From Schistosoma haematobium (Eukaryota; Platyhelminthes; Trematoda; Strigeidida; Schistosomatidae), in the NCBI RefSeq assembly GCF_000699445.3, contig NC_067195.1, forward strand, positions 68,010,591 through 68,074,590: 64,000 bases of DNA, in the 5' to 3' direction. The position numbers and the translations under genes were made by a program. Below are positions 12,896 to 24,173 of this stretch, in pieces. The notes under the pieces were generated by a model. It did not search any database. It saw nothing but the letters and a program-made list of their open reading frames with translations, and was not told where the DNA came from. The stretch's first letter is position 1, and each line of letters starts with the position of its first letter.

Positions 12896-13616
12896 AAATA
12901 CTTTTTTGCAAATTTCAAATCCTTTCAACTATCAATAATTATGATAATGAATTGTACAAACAACGATAAACTCATCTATAACAATATGAATAGGGAAAGA
13001 AGTTTATCCAAAGAATTGATGCTGCCTTTTTTCTGAAAAAATATTTTATTTGTTCATTATATAAACTAAGTAAGTAAAGAGAAATCAATAGGTGGTAGGG
13101 AAATTGTTCCCTTTCTTTCTTCTTTCTAATAACTAATAAATTGTTACTTGTTCAAAGAAGCATTCATCTACATCCAAACTCTATACCTTTATTATTATTA
13201 TCATTATTATTCTTTACTTTAACCAATTTGTAAGTACTTATCTACTTATTTCTTTTACTTTATATATAAAATCTAATTATCTTATAATAAATTAATGAGT
13301 CTAAAAAGAACTATAATGTCAATGAAAATTTGCTTAAAGCATAAAATGATCTACTGGATGACTAACTGGAAAATAGAATATAGGAATAACTGGTTTATTC
13401 TTATATATGATAAGTCTATATATACTTCGAACTCCGCCTGTAGCTCTTCTAGAGTTACTGCCGGTCCCAAGCCCGGGTAAAGGAGGAGGGTTGGGCATGG
13501 GGTTAGCGTCCCCATCCCGTAGAAAACTAACTCGCTAAAAAACGCTTACCAGAAAAAATAATTCAAACCATTTTAACTCTGCCCTGAGAGTTAGAAGGTC
13601 TTCATTTAGAAGAATT

Positions 13617-14402
13617 ATGACGCTTCATGGTGAAAGCCGAATTCCTTCGGAAGCCACGAGGCCGATGCCCCTTCTAACAACCAGAGCAAAAATTTTTATA
13701 GGTACATGGAACGTTAGAACAATGTGGGAAACCGGGAAGACCAGCCAAATATCAACGGAAATGAGGAGATACAACTTGGCAGTACTGGGAATCAGCGAAA
13801 CCCACTGGACCCAAGCTGGACAGAAAAGGCTAGCTACGGGAGAGATGCTGCTATACTCCGGTCACGAAGAGGAAAATGCTCCACACACACAGGGAGTTGC
13901 TCTAATGCTGTCCAAAGTAGCACGAAATGCACTTGTAGGATGGGAATCCCACGGATCCAGAATCATCAAAGCATCATTCAAAACAAAGAAGGAGGGGATC
14001 TTAATGAATATTATCCAATGTTATGCACCCACCAATGATAGCAACGACGACATTAAAGATCAATTCTACGAGCGGCTACAGTCAATCATTGAGAAATGCT
14101 CAAGAAAGGACCTCACCATTCTGATGGGAGATCTAAATGCCAAAGTCAGAATAGACAACACTGGATATGAAGATATTATGGGACGACATGGACTGGGAGA
14201 GAGGAACGAAAATGGAGAAAGATTTGCAAATTTGTGTGCATTCAACAAATTAGTCATAGGAGGCACAATATTTCCACACAAACGTATACACAAGGCTACA
14301 TGGATCTCACCGGACCACACTACAGAGAACCAGATAGACCATATTTGCATCAAAAAAATTCCGAAGGACAATGGAAGATGTGAGAACCAGGAGAGGAGCT
14401 GA
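13617..14402 (+). CDS. RTE APE-type endonuclease frame
   Basis: Encodes the DNA-nicking half of the RTE polyprotein that starts target-primed reverse transcription. [10 protein letters not shown] (about residues 27-36), ISETHW with the catalytic Glu (about 59-64), YAPTNDS and LMGDLNAKV (Asp/Asn pair) are all visible. The final SDHH motif is in the next frame, because a run of seven A at 14352-14358 shifts the frame (net +1 or -2). RTE elements normally have one long ORF, so this is a break, or less likely a programmed slip. Confidence 0.9.
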   Translation: MTLHGESRIPSEATRPMPLLTTRAKIFIGTWNVRTMWETGKTSQISTEMRRYNLAVLGISETHWTQAGQKRLATGEMLLYSGHEEENAPHTQGVALMLSKVARNALVGWESHGSRIIKASFKTKKEGILMNIIQCYAPTNDSNDDIKDQFYERLQSIIEKCSRKDLTILMGDLNAKVRIDNTGYEDIMGRHGLGERNENGERFANLCAFNKLVIGGTIFPHKRIHKATWISPDHTTENQIDHICIKKIPKDNGRCENQERS

Positions 14403-16629
14403 CGTAGCTTCAGATCACCACCTAGTTGTAGCCAATTTAAAACTGAAGCTAAAAAAGAACTGGACAAGTGGACAAACAGCAATACAAAGGTTCAATACAG
14501 CCTTCCTTCGAGATACTGACAAACTCAATGAATTCAAGATAGCTCTCAACAACAGGTTCCAAGCCTTACACAATCTACTGAAAGAAGAAGAAACTACTAT
14601 GGAGGACAACTGGAAAGGCATCAAGGAAGCATTAACTTCAACGTATCAAGAGGTTCTGGGTCTAAAGAAATACCATCATAAGGAATGGATCTCTACAGAA
14701 ACACTGGACGAGATCAAAGAAAGGAAGAACAAGAAGGCAGTAATAAACAACAGCCGAACACGAGCAGAGAAAGTCCAAGCACAAGCTGAATACATAGAAG
14801 CAAACAAACAAGTGAAGAGGAGCATTAGAGCCGACAAGAAGAAATACGTTGAAGAACTAGCAACGACGGCAGAAAAAGCTGCTAGAGAAGGAAATATGAA
14901 ACAGCTCTACGATACAACGAAGAAACTATCAGGGAAATACAGTAAACCAGAGAGGCCGGTCAAAGACAAAGAAGGCAAGCCAATCACTGAAATTCAACAA
15001 CAGCGAAACAGATGGGTAGAATACTTCGAGGAACTCCTGAATAGGCCGGCTCCAATGAATCCACCGGACATCGAAGCAGCACACACAGATCTTCCTATAG
15101 ATGTCAACCCACCAACGACGGAAGAAATTAGAATGGCCGTCAGACAAATCAAGAACGGGAAAGCAGCAGGACCCGACAACATACCAGCTGAAGCACTGAA
15201 ATCAGACGTCGAAGTAACCACAAGCATGCTTTACCCTCTATTCAAAAAGATTTGGGAGGAGGAACAAGTGCCAATGGACTGGAAAGAAGGACACCTCATC
15301 AAGATTCCAAAGAAAGGAGATCTGAGCAAATGTGAAAACTACAGAGGCATTACACTACTGTCAATACCAGGGAAAGTCTTCAACAGGGTGTTGCTGAACC
15401 GGATGAAGGATGCAGTAGATGCCCAACTTCGAGATCAACAAGCTGGATTCCGAAAGGATCGGTCGTGCACAGACCAAATTGCAACACTACGGATCATCGT
15501 CGAACAATCAGTTGAGTGGAACTCGTCACTATACATCAACTTCATTGATTATGAAAAGGCATTCGACAGTGTAGATAGGAGGACATTATGGAAACTTCTT
15601 CGACACTACGGAGTTCCTGAGAAGATTGTCAATATTATCCGGAACTCATACGACGGACTACAGTGCAAAGTAGTGCATGGAGGACAGCTGACAGATGCAT
15701 TCCAAGTAAGGACCGGAGTCAGACAAGGCTGTTTACTCTCTCCCTTCCTCTTTCTTCTGGTGGTCGACTGGATTATGAAGACCTCGACATCTGAAGGAAA
15801 ACACGGAATACAATGGACAGCTCAGAACCAATTAGACGATCTGGACTTCGCAGATGACCTAGCCCTCCTATCACGTACACGTGAACAGATTCAGATAAAG
15901 ACAGCCAATGTAGCAGCAGTCTCTGCATCAGTAGGCCTCAGCATACACAAAGGGAAAACCAAGGTCTTCAAAGCGGAGAACAGCAATCCAATCACCCTTG
16001 ATGGCGAAACTCTGGAAGATGTAGAATCCTTCACATATCTGGGAAGCATCGTCGATAGACATAGAGGTTCAGATGCAGACGTAAAGGCGAGGATTGGCAA
16101 AGCAAGGGCCGCATTCCTACAATTGAAGAACATATGGAACTCAAAACAACTTTCAACCAATATCAAAGTGAGAATCTTCAATACGAACGTCAAGGCAATT
16201 CTACTGTATGGAGCTGAAACTTGGAGAACTACAACAACCACAATCAAGAAAGTACAAGTATTTATAAATAGCTGTCTACGCAAGATACTCAACATCCATT
16301 GGCCGGATACCATCAGCAATAGCCTTCTGTGGGAGAGAACAAACCAACTTCCAGCTGAAGAGGAAATTAGGAAAAGACGATGGAAATGGATAGGACATAC
16401 ATTACGCAAATCGTCAAACTGCATCACGAGGCAAGCTCTAACTTGGAATCCTGAAGGGAAGCGGAAAAGAGGAAGACCAAAGAACACATTACGTCGGATA
16501 ATAGAAGCAGATATGAAAAGGATGAATTACAACTGGAAGGAGCTGGAAAGGATTGCCCAGGACAGGGTTGGATGGAGAATGCTGGTGAGCGACCTATGCT
16601 CCTTCACGAGGAGTAACAGGTGTAAGTAA
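14371..16629 (+). CDS. RTE reverse transcriptase frame
   Basis: Contains SDHHLV (end of the endonuclease), a Lys/Glu-rich linker, then RT motifs in order: [48 protein letters not shown] and [12 protein letters not shown] (the FADD catalytic box), followed by the RTE-type C-terminus [12 protein letters not shown] and [14 protein letters not shown]. All catalytic Asp residues are present. Overlaps the endonuclease frame by 32 bp in another frame. Confidence 0.93.
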   Translation: MEDVRTRRGADVASDHHLVVANLKLKLKKNWTSGQTAIQRFNTAFLRDTDKLNEFKIALNNRFQALHNLLKEEETTMEDNWKGIKEALTSTYQEVLGLKKYHHKEWISTETLDEIKERKNKKAVINNSRTRAEKVQAQAEYIEANKQVKRSIRADKKKYVEELATTAEKAAREGNMKQLYDTTKKLSGKYSKPERPVKDKEGKPITEIQQQRNRWVEYFEELLNRPAPMNPPDIEAAHTDLPIDVNPPTTEEIRMAVRQIKNGKAAGPDNIPAEALKSDVEVTTSMLYPLFKKIWEEEQVPMDWKEGHLIKIPKKGDLSKCENYRGITLLSIPGKVFNRVLLNRMKDAVDAQLRDQQAGFRKDRSCTDQIATLRIIVEQSVEWNSSLYINFIDYEKAFDSVDRRTLWKLLRHYGVPEKIVNIIRNSYDGLQCKVVHGGQLTDAFQVRTGVRQGCLLSPFLFLLVVDWIMKTSTSEGKHGIQWTAQNQLDDLDFADDLALLSRTREQIQIKTANVAAVSASVGLSIHKGKTKVFKAENSNPITLDGETLEDVESFTYLGSIVDRHRGSDADVKARIGKARAAFLQLKNIWNSKQLSTNIKVRIFNTNVKAILLYGAETWRTTTTTIKKVQVFINSCLRKILNIHWPDTISNSLLWERTNQLPAEEEIRKRRWKWIGHTLRKSSNCITRQALTWNPEGKRKRGRPKNTLRRIIEADMKRMNYNWKELERIAQDRVGWRMLVSDLCSFTRSNRCK

Positions 16630-16642
16630 GTAAGTAAGTATA

Positions 16643-16992
16643 TATACTTCGAGTCCGTTGGCCGGACACTATTAGCAACAACCTACTATGGGAGAGAACA
16701 AACCAGATCCCAGCGGAGGAAGAAATCAGGAAGAAGCGCTGGAAGTGGATAGGACACACATCGAGGAGAGCACCCAACCGCGTCAAAAGACAAGCCTTCA
16801 CATGGAATCCTCAAGGCCAAAGGAAAAGAGGAAGACCAAAGAACACATTACGCCGAGAGATGGAGATAGACATGAGAAGAATGAACAAGAATTGGATGGA
16901 ACTAGAAAAGAAGGCCCAGGACAGAGTGGGTTGGAGAATGGTGGTCGTCGGCCTATGCTCCATTAGGAGTAACAGGCGTAAGTAAGTAAGTA
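16643..16992 (+). mobile_element. 5'-truncated RTE 3' end, older copy
   Basis: Begins at the RT C-terminal segment equivalent to [16 protein letters not shown], runs to CGTAAGTAAGTAAGTA and lacks the RT core. ATATATACTT at 16993-17002 matches 13418-13427, as expected for its own target duplication, now interrupted by the younger element. Confidence 0.85.
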
Positions 16993-17139
16993 ATATATAC
17001 TTTAAACCAATCAGAAAATAGATGATAAAAATGATATAATGAAGAAATCTAAAAACAAAATTAGTATAGATACTTTGACTTATAACCTTCTCAAGATTTA
17101 TCATAAGTTAGTTTGTTTTATAAAAGAACTTAGTTATAT

Positions 17140-17600
17140 TGTAGTGTCGGTTACTATGTTAAGCCTATATAACTTATTCTACCTTCTACACAGTTCAATT
17201 TATTTATTCTTCTTGAGTGACGTTTTGATCTTGTTAATTATTTACTTATTAACCTTGAATGTTCTTATATGAGTGTACGTTTGTACACTTGTTATCCTAT
17301 TCATCACATGTATGTAGCTTATTTTTGTGTAACTATAAATATTGATTAACGCTTGATTAAATCGAGCTGGCTTACATACCTTCTCCATTGTACGTCATTT
17401 CACTTCATTCTTCTGATTGTTTGTCTAGATTAATGGGTACAAAATATAAGTATTCAAAACTTTATTCTCGTATTTGACTTATTTAATTTCATTATACGCT
17501 AACGCGATTTAAGTCGATAATTATATACATGGATTGGAGACATGTATACCTTTATAGCAATCAGAAACGATATAACTGAAGTCAGATCTCGGGTCACTAA
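17140..17600 (+). mobile_element. Solo LTR-like repeat, copy 1
   Basis: 461 bp starting TGTAGTGTCGGTTACTATGT and ending CACTAA, with near-inverted ends (TGTAGTG / CACTAAA). Interior strings GAGTGTACG, CATGTATGTAGCTTA and GATTTAAGTCGATAAT recur at 49280, 51876 and 58455. No coding sequence. Confidence 0.6.
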
Positions 17601-18862
17601 AGTATAAGTTTATGTCTTTTTAAATTGTGAGAATAATTATGCTTTTAATCATATCCATATATGGAAAGAAATACATACTCTTTCCAGCCATCTTTATACT
17701 CTTTTGTTCTCATTCGAACATATATCTTAACAAGATGAAAAACATTCTATTGAGAACTTTTATAAAATTATTTCCTTGAAAGTTCTTGTTTTATACACCG
17801 AAACCCTACTATAGTTAGCTTAATAAACCAGTTACCCTTTCGATATTCTATATTTCTTTCTCAATTACATTTAAACTCTTTGAATGTATTTTGGTGTTCA
17901 CAATCGTATAACATTTGCCTAAACAATCCAAGATCTTCTTATTATATATTCAGATGTTCTCATTGAAATTAGTAAAAATTGAGTCATCATCATTTTTTGA
18001 AATCTTTGATTTGAGCCTGATTGATTTGTACCTGTACTCTAGATTAACCAAGAATTTAAGTTTTTATTTTTAATCTAAAACTTGTGGAATAATTTTTGTG
18101 GTAATTACAAGGAAACAAAATAGGATTCAATGAAGAGGTATTAAGTGAGCTAGTGTATTTGAATAATTCGGTGTAGATTTACGATTTTTATGTTTCTGTA
18201 CGCACTAAGGTATACTGGCTGTAGTTACTTTTCGTTTTTCAAAGAAATGAATGCGAAAATTAAGAATAATAGAGCTTGATTCCATATCATTTATCTTTTG
18301 GGGTTGGTTTAGTAATCCTAATTATGACCTTAGTATTATTTAGAGGGTACTTCTAAGTCATATGATATTCATTTTCGTACATCCGGGATTTGTCACAAAC
18401 CGGAAAACTATGTTGCGGATAGAAATCTCTAGTTAGGCTTTTGAGTTGTTGTTTATAGATCTTACCATTTACGAATAGGTTTATAAAAAAGTATGATAAT
18501 TAAATATGTACCCTGAGGACCATTATGGTAACAGTTGAGATTATTTGCATATGTTGTGGAAATGAGACGATTTCTATGTCTTAAAAGTATCATATTCAAA
18601 ATATCAATATCAGTTCAACTTTTATTATATACATAACCCTATTTAATCTGAGACAAGATATTAAACTTCTTATCATAAAAGGATTCAATATACTTATAAG
18701 AAAAAGAATTTCATGAGATAGTAATGTCACTGTAATGTCACTGGAAATCACCTTGAAACCAACAATGTTTTCAATCATTGAAAAATCTTTAAAAATAGAC
18801 AACATAAAATAATTTATTGATGTCTTGAATTTTGCATTATAATTAAATGAAATTCATTAGAC
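17601..18862. other. AT-rich, nothing recognised
   Basis: No frame above background. Could hold 5' regulatory sequence of the two-exon gene at 19642, but nothing specific is visible. Confidence 0.5.
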
Positions 18863-18874
18863 ATTAACATTTCT

Positions 18875-19364
18875 ATCAGAAGGGCTTTTGTGGAGATTTT
18901 AGTGATTTAAACAGTTGAGATCATGAGTCAATTGAAGCTAGACCACCATGAAAAACCTGGAAGCACTGAACGACCGTTTCATCCTATTGTGGGACTCCTC
19001 AGCAGTGCGTATTCATGACTGGCTTCAAGATGTATATCCTGGAGTTCTAGTGAGAAGCAATAACCAGTGGGGTTCAACTGGGTCAAGTTGTGAGATAGTA
19101 ACTCACTGATTACAATGGTGGATGTGTCGCTCAATTTCGTGGATTAGTTGAAGTTAGACATTAGCACCGTTGGTTGCTGGCTTATTGGTCTAGTGGTTAA
19201 GCGCTCGGGAGCGAGATCAGTAGGTCCTGGGTTCGAAACCCGGTAGGCGAGGGCGTGGATGCGCACTACTGAGGAGTCCCACAGTAAGATGAGACGGCCG
19301 TCCAGTGCTTCCAGGTTTCCCATGGCAGTCTAGCTTCAGTTGACTCATGATCTTAAATATTGAA
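18875..19364. mobile_element. Family A SINE inverted dimer with one target duplication
   Basis: Minus tail plus ribozyme (18875-about 19018) followed by plus head, A box, B box (GGGTTCGAAACCC), ribozyme and tail. Flanked by ATTAACATTTCT at 18863-18874 and 19365-19376. Same architecture as 11087-11644 with a different junction. Confidence 0.87.
18963..19009 (-). ncRNA. Hammerhead ribozyme, family A, intact core
   Basis: Minus strand GCACTG / CAGTGC stem I, CTGAGGAG, helix II GTCCCACAATAGGAT closed by a G-U pair, GAAAC, cleavage triplet GTT. The plus partner at 19261-19309 is dead (GAGAC instead of GAAAC). Confidence 0.66.
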
Positions 19365-19389
19365 ATTAACATTTCTGTTTTTCTTGTTG

Positions 19390-19505
19390 GCTTGGACTGA
19401 ACATTAACTCTAGGATGCAGGTACATTCAGCAGATGAGTCCCAAATAAAATGAAATACCCGTCCTGGACTCCACTAATAGCTACCATCTATCTTTGCCAA
19501 ATAGA
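19390..19505 (+). mobile_element. Family B SINE 3' part, dead ribozyme
   Basis: CTAGGATGCAGGTACATTCA, CAGATGAG (U4 changed to A), CCGTCCTGGACTCCACTAAT, ACCATCTATCTTTGCC. Directly follows the family A dimer. Confidence 0.75.
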
Positions 19506-19641
19506 TGCTTTTTGTTCTTTTTCTTTTATTTGATTGCTTGAGATTATTTTATTTCAGTATATGCTAGATTGTTTAAAAATATATTTTGATTCTTTACATT
19601 TTAACTATTATTAGATTTAATCGAAATAAAATAACCATTTC

Positions 19642-19821
19642 ATGGTACAACTTTTTTATTATGAAAATCGTGGAATACCTTGTAGTCATTTATTACGTAA
19701 TGGTATGAAAAAAATTATAGTTCAATTGGAAGCATGTGAAAATTGGCCGTATCCAAGTTCTGAATCAAAATGGTTATTAATATTTAATCGATTTCTAAGA
19801 AATTGGTGTAAAGTCATTCAA
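19642..19821 (+). CDS. Unrecognised host gene, exon 1 (60 codons)
   Basis: Open frame from ATG 19642, with an in-frame stop at 19627-19629 and no AG acceptor between, so this ATG is probably the true start. Starts MVQLFYYENRGIPCSHLLRN and ends ...NWCKVIQ at a GTAAAT donor, phase 0. Host-like AT-rich codon use, unlike the flanking transposons. I do not recognise the family; GIPCSH resembles part of a SWIM zinc finger, but the rest of that motif is absent. Confidence 0.6.
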
Positions 19822-19984
19822 GTAAATTAGAATTATTTTTATATGAATATTCAATATCAAAAGCAAAAAGTGTTTATCTGTTCATATTTGATTGGTGAAT
19901 TATTTTTATTTTTAATATGTGAATCAATTTTAGTAATAGGGTTCAAATGTGTCAGGTATAGTGCCGTTGTTTTCAAATTGTTTG

Positions 19985-20215
19985 GAAGATACGTGATGTT
20001 ATGAATTCATTGAAGTTAGACATGTACACCACTGGATGCTAATTCAACAGTTTAGAAGCTAATAATATTCTGTGAGGCAAAAGTTACTGAGTTCGATCCT
20101 CGATAAGGTCATGAGTGTACACTTCTGAGGAGTCTCGTACTAAGTAGAAATAGCTATCCAGTGGGTCCTAATTCACAATGGATGTTTGACTCAGATCATT
20201 TTGAGATATAAGTAA
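19985..20215 (+). mobile_element. Family A SINE, strongly decayed
   Basis: TTGAAGTTAGACATGTACAC, GAGTTCGATCCTC (B box) and TTCTGAGGAGTCTCGTACTA are visible. In the intron of the two-exon gene. Confidence 0.65.
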
Positions 20216-20829
20216 CATGGAAAACAAATGATTTCATACAAAATACAGGACATAGACCAAAAAACTGACGAAACAGTGTAAAACATTAGTCAACGTACAA
20301 TATCATGGAAGAATCCGGGTGATAAAAGGGTAGTAATGAGATATAGGACGACTTTTCAATATTGTTCAAACTTTCTGGAAGTTTCTAGAAACTATAATAC
20401 GAAGTAAGGATTTAGGAATCGCATAGATAAAATTTCTGACTGTTTCACGATAATTTTAGGATATTAGAATTCATATGATTTACTGAATAAATGATAGCAT
20501 ATTATTAGTTCACTTTGAATAAGCTTAACATGGACAAACTTATAATACATTAAGCTTTAAATAAAATTCACACTATAAGGAACAAACACTTTTTATAAGT
20601 TGAATCCCATGCTTTGTCACATTGATTACACAAAGATATTTATTTATAAGCTCTTATCGTCTTCATCACTCCTCATTAGTTCGTCATTAGAGTAATCTAA
20701 CAAAAATATTTACTCATCACTTAGTGAATTTGATCACGGAAATAGACCTTTAGTCAGAATTCACAAACAGACTTCATAATATAGATATAAATCATATGGC
20801 ATGATTTATTGAAGGTCATAAATATTGTG

Positions 20830-21335
20830 TACATAATCATGCCCTGGTACGGTCGAGGGTGGGGAGAGTCAGCTCTCCCTCTCGAAATGCTCTCACATGG
20901 CCACGTGTATACAGCCACTACCAGGGAATTCCTACTCACCGCCTCCTTACGATGGGACTGTTGTTTACGAAATTGAGAGGACGAAAATTGGATGTCCGGC
21001 GCTTTAACCAGTCTGGTGGATACGGAATATCTATCATGGGGAGTTGGAAAATCATGATTCCAAACCAATTGTGCACATGGGCTCCAGGACTCTGAGGGAA
21101 CAAATGATGTATGAACCAATTATTGGTCGCCGGCTACCATGGGACTGCATCTCTCGACGTCGCTCCACTGCCTTGTGGATCAGACCTTTATGTCAGGTGT
21201 GGCCCTCTAAGAAAACCACTTGTTCCAGTTTGGGCACGCGGGCAATATCACAACCCACTTACAAATAAAGTGAATTGTGTGGCGCATATGTATTCAGTAC
21301 CCCTTTGTACCAATATTTGTGTTGAAATAAATGAA
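20830..21335 (+). repeat. Unclassified 500-bp dispersed repeat, copy 1
   Basis: Shares ordered blocks with 33432-33960 (inverted): CTCACATGGCCACGTGTATA, GGAGCCCATGTGCAC-type, CCATGGGACTG with CGACGTCGCTCC, CGCATATGTATTCAGT. Ends in an A/T-rich GAAATAAATGAATA tail, suggesting a retroposed RNA. Its short frames have no recognised domain. Confidence 0.65.
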
Positions 21336-21848
21336 TACTAAATAGTAAACAACATCTGATGATATCAGTAAAGGTCAGAGTAAATAATGACTGTTATTTC
21401 TTTCGAAAACGTTATTAATTCTAATATAACCATTTTTATAAAACAAAATTTTTAGTTCTATTAACTGGAAGATATCAATTTACAACATTAATTGAACAAT
21501 AAGCTGAAGATGAATGATGACAACAACTTTCATTGTATTAGATTACATCTTGTACTCATAAATGTAACCGATTATTATTCTTTATTTTTCTGATATGACA
21601 TCAGTAGCCGTTGTTGGGATTAGTCAACAAATCGATTGGAATCAGTTTTGGGTGTAAACAATTAAAAGTGAAAACTCTAATATATTCTTCTTTGATTAGC
21701 AAATAGAGTCCATTATCTTTAATAACACTAAATTATTCAAATCACCTAGTGTGCTGGTATATAACCGTCTAGAAATCAGAAGTGATTAGATACTTAGAAC
21801 TTAAATAATTAATAAATCATTCTTTATTATTTTATCTTTATGCTGTAG

Positions 21849-22121
21849 ATGACTAGTGGAGGAACAAAAAGATATGAAACTATTGGACATGTTACATTTA
21901 CTAAATTAGAAGGTTCAATGTTTATCACTGGGAAATTTAAACAAGATTCAGCTGGTAAACAACAAAAGATGCAACATTTTTGTTTATTTTTAACTACAAA
22001 TATAACAGATGCTGATTTTTATCGTGGTTATTTATTAACTGGAATGGTGGAAAGAGGTAATCGAAAATTGGGCATTTGGGAATCAACACATTATGCTTAT
22101 GTTAAACGTGAAGGTTACTAA
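21849..22121 (+). CDS. Unrecognised host gene, last exon (90 codons)
   Basis: Follows a CTGTAG acceptor and joins exon 1 in phase 0, giving a 150-aa product ending in TAA. Content is compact and non-repetitive: YETIGHVTFTKLEGSMFITG, HFCLFLTTNITDADFYRGY, GMVERGNRKLGIWESTHYAY. Alternating hydrophobic strands suggest a small beta-rich domain, but that is inference. No signal peptide or membrane segment is evident. The roughly 2-kb intron holds a SINE and an unclassified 500-bp repeat. The gene is tail-to-tail with Paladin. An extra exon between the two is possible; the direct join is frame-compatible. Confidence 0.6.
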   Translation: MTSGGTKRYETIGHVTFTKLEGSMFITGKFKQDSAGKQQKMQHFCLFLTTNITDADFYRGYLLTGMVERGNRKLGIWESTHYAYVKREGY

Positions 22122-23049
22122 AGATCAATATGTCTGATTGTTCATATTCTCACTGTAAATCTTTTGTTCTTTTTTACCTAAACTCATTGTACATGAATTT
22201 ATTTCACATCATCTATTAGTGAAAATAATCGAAACTTACTAAATTTTTATGTATTTTACATAAGACTAGTCTAAAATCTATAGAGAGTACATTATAGATT
22301 ATACTCTTGAAAGTATTCTAGTTTGAATAATATTATTATATAAAAGTATGAAAAATTGTTTTAGTTGTATATCTGGGCATATTTTCTTTTGGATTAATGA
22401 ACTTAAACAATATGATGTTCTAAATCCGGGTTTTATAGCATCTAATATAATTATAATATACACATATACAGGACCTTAGATAAGCTGAAATGTTTCAATT
22501 CCTCTTAGGGTTTTCATCATTACATGAGATTAGATATACTCATACGTTTATATGTTGAATATCGATTGTCCTGACCTAGGTTTTCATGTCTTCAGAAAAC
22601 AATACGATGTCTTACAAATAGACAGAAATCATCAACCTTGAGCTTGATATAGATTTGAGTTAGCTCAGGTTGGTACAGAATAACTAGTATATGCCGAGAT
22701 GAAAATGACAAAACGGATAGCAAATTGGTTGAAATAATATAGAAGTAATGGTAATAAAAAAAGACTAAACACTGAGAATATAATTCCAAAAGATGGGTGG
22801 TAAGGTGTGTATAAAGGAATGCAGAAGTTCAAGATTTACAAGATGAATCAGATCCATTTTGACTTATTCTGAGCCATGTTACTCAACGATTACAATATTA
22901 ACTCAATTCATCTAGCATTCAATGCATGATCATTTTCTTGTTTAGATAAATAAAAGAAATATTATATTTTAAATTAAGTATACCAAGAACACAAACATTA
23001 AAAGTTCTGTACCGAAATGGTATATTAAATAAAATTAAATATAAGCAAG
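22122..23049. other. 3' flank of the two-exon gene
   Basis: AT-rich sequence after the stop codon; the 3' UTR probably lies here. No gene seen. Confidence 0.5.
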
Positions 23050-23668
23050 ATAGATGTAAAATCCCTTACATATCTGGGAAGTATCACTGATGAGCACGAT
23101 GGATCTGATGAAGATTTGAAGGCAAGGATCGGCAAAGCAAGAGCAGCATCTCTACAATTGAAGAACATCTGGAACTCAAAACAACTGTCAGTCAACACCA
23201 AAGTCAGAATTTTCAATACAAATGTTAAAACAGTTCTACTGTATGGGGCGGAAACTTGGAGAACTACGAAAGCCATCATCCAGAAGATACAATTGTTTAT
23301 TAACAATTGTCTGCGCAAAATACTTCGGATCCATTGGCCAGACACTGTCAGCAACAACCTACTATGGGAGAGAACAAACCAGATCCCATTAGAGGAAGAA
23401 GTGCTGGGAGTGGATAGGACACACATTGAGAAAAGCATCCACCTGCGTCACAAGGCAAGCCCTCACTTGGAATCCTTAATGCCAAAGGAGAAGAAGAAAA
23501 CCAGAGATCACATTACTCCAAGAAATGGAGACAGACATGAGAAGAATGAACAAACATTGAACAGAACTGGAAAGGAAGGCCCAGGACAGATTGTGTTGGA
23601 GAATGCTGGTGGGTGGCCTATGCTTCATTAGGAGTAACAGGCGTAAGTAAATAAATAAGTAAGTAGAT
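23050..23668 (+). mobile_element. 5'-truncated RTE 3' fragment
   Basis: A 171-codon open frame (23116-23631) carries [37 protein letters not shown] and [18 protein letters not shown]. Ends CAGGCGTAAGTAAATAAATAAG. Lies just beyond the 3' end of Paladin. Confidence 0.88.
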
Positions 23669-24029
23669 ATGTAACCTAACCAAGGTTGAAATAAACTTAA
23701 TTAAATGGTGCATATTCTTTCTTATGAACTGGATATTTGTGCATTCAACACAAACGCATTAGATTCTTTTGTGGGCTGGTTTAAATAGATACTTCAATGA
23801 ATATATATATTCAGTATTTTATTTGAACAGAAACACAGTACAGAAATAATAAGACATTCATGTTTTCTTTTACTACACTTAAATAACAGAGAAACTGAGA
23901 AATAATCTAAAAAAAACATTCTGTAAGTTAGAATAGAGATGTATGAATACATGTATTTAATAAAGTTTTATAGATATGTATATGGTTATTATTTATAAAG
24001 TGTATGCTGTTAGTTATTAAAATACTGAA

Positions 24030-24173
24030 TTAAGTAAAATCTCCAATTAAAGCAGGATGTTTTGAACCATCTGGTCGCCAACGTTCACGAATACGTCTGA
24101 GTTTATCTGGTTCTTCAAATTCAGGAAAACCAAAATTATCTAATATATCCATAAAGTATACTTGATGTGTAGC
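24030..24173 (-). CDS. PALD1: Paladin last exon
   Basis: Forty-seven codons and a TAA stop. [20 protein letters not shown] then RRIRERWRP match the Paladin C-terminus (x-L-G-F-P-E-x ... R-x-x-W). Acceptor GTAG. A minus-strand AATAAA lies about 210 bp downstream (23818-23823) and could serve polyadenylation. Confidence 0.93.
   Translation of the reverse strand, partial: ATHQVYFMDILDNFGFPEFEEPDKLRRIRERWRPDGSKHPALIGDFT

Larger units (their letters stand above)
13431..16638 (+). mobile_element. Near-complete RTE-clade (SR2-type) non-LTR retrotransposon
   Basis: About 3.2 kb, flanked by a perfect 14-bp target-site duplication TATATATACTTCGA (13417-13430 and 16639-16652). It has a roughly 185-bp GC-rich 5' leader (13431-13616), an APE-type endonuclease frame, a reverse transcriptase frame and a short 3' end closing with tandem GTAA units (CAGGTGTAAGTAAGTAAGTA), the usual RTE tail. 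The element is young: the RT frame is open for 752 codons. A frame break at 14352-14358 separates endonuclease from RT. It landed at the 5' edge of an older RTE fragment. Confidence 0.9.

Noticed and set aside
19642..19821. SWIM zinc finger in the two-exon gene
   Set aside because: Only GIPCSH resembles it; the upstream CxC pair is missing.
23116..23631. 171-codon ORF as a gene downstream of Paladin
   Set aside because: It is the C-terminal piece of an RTE reverse transcriptase ending in the standard GTAAGT tail.
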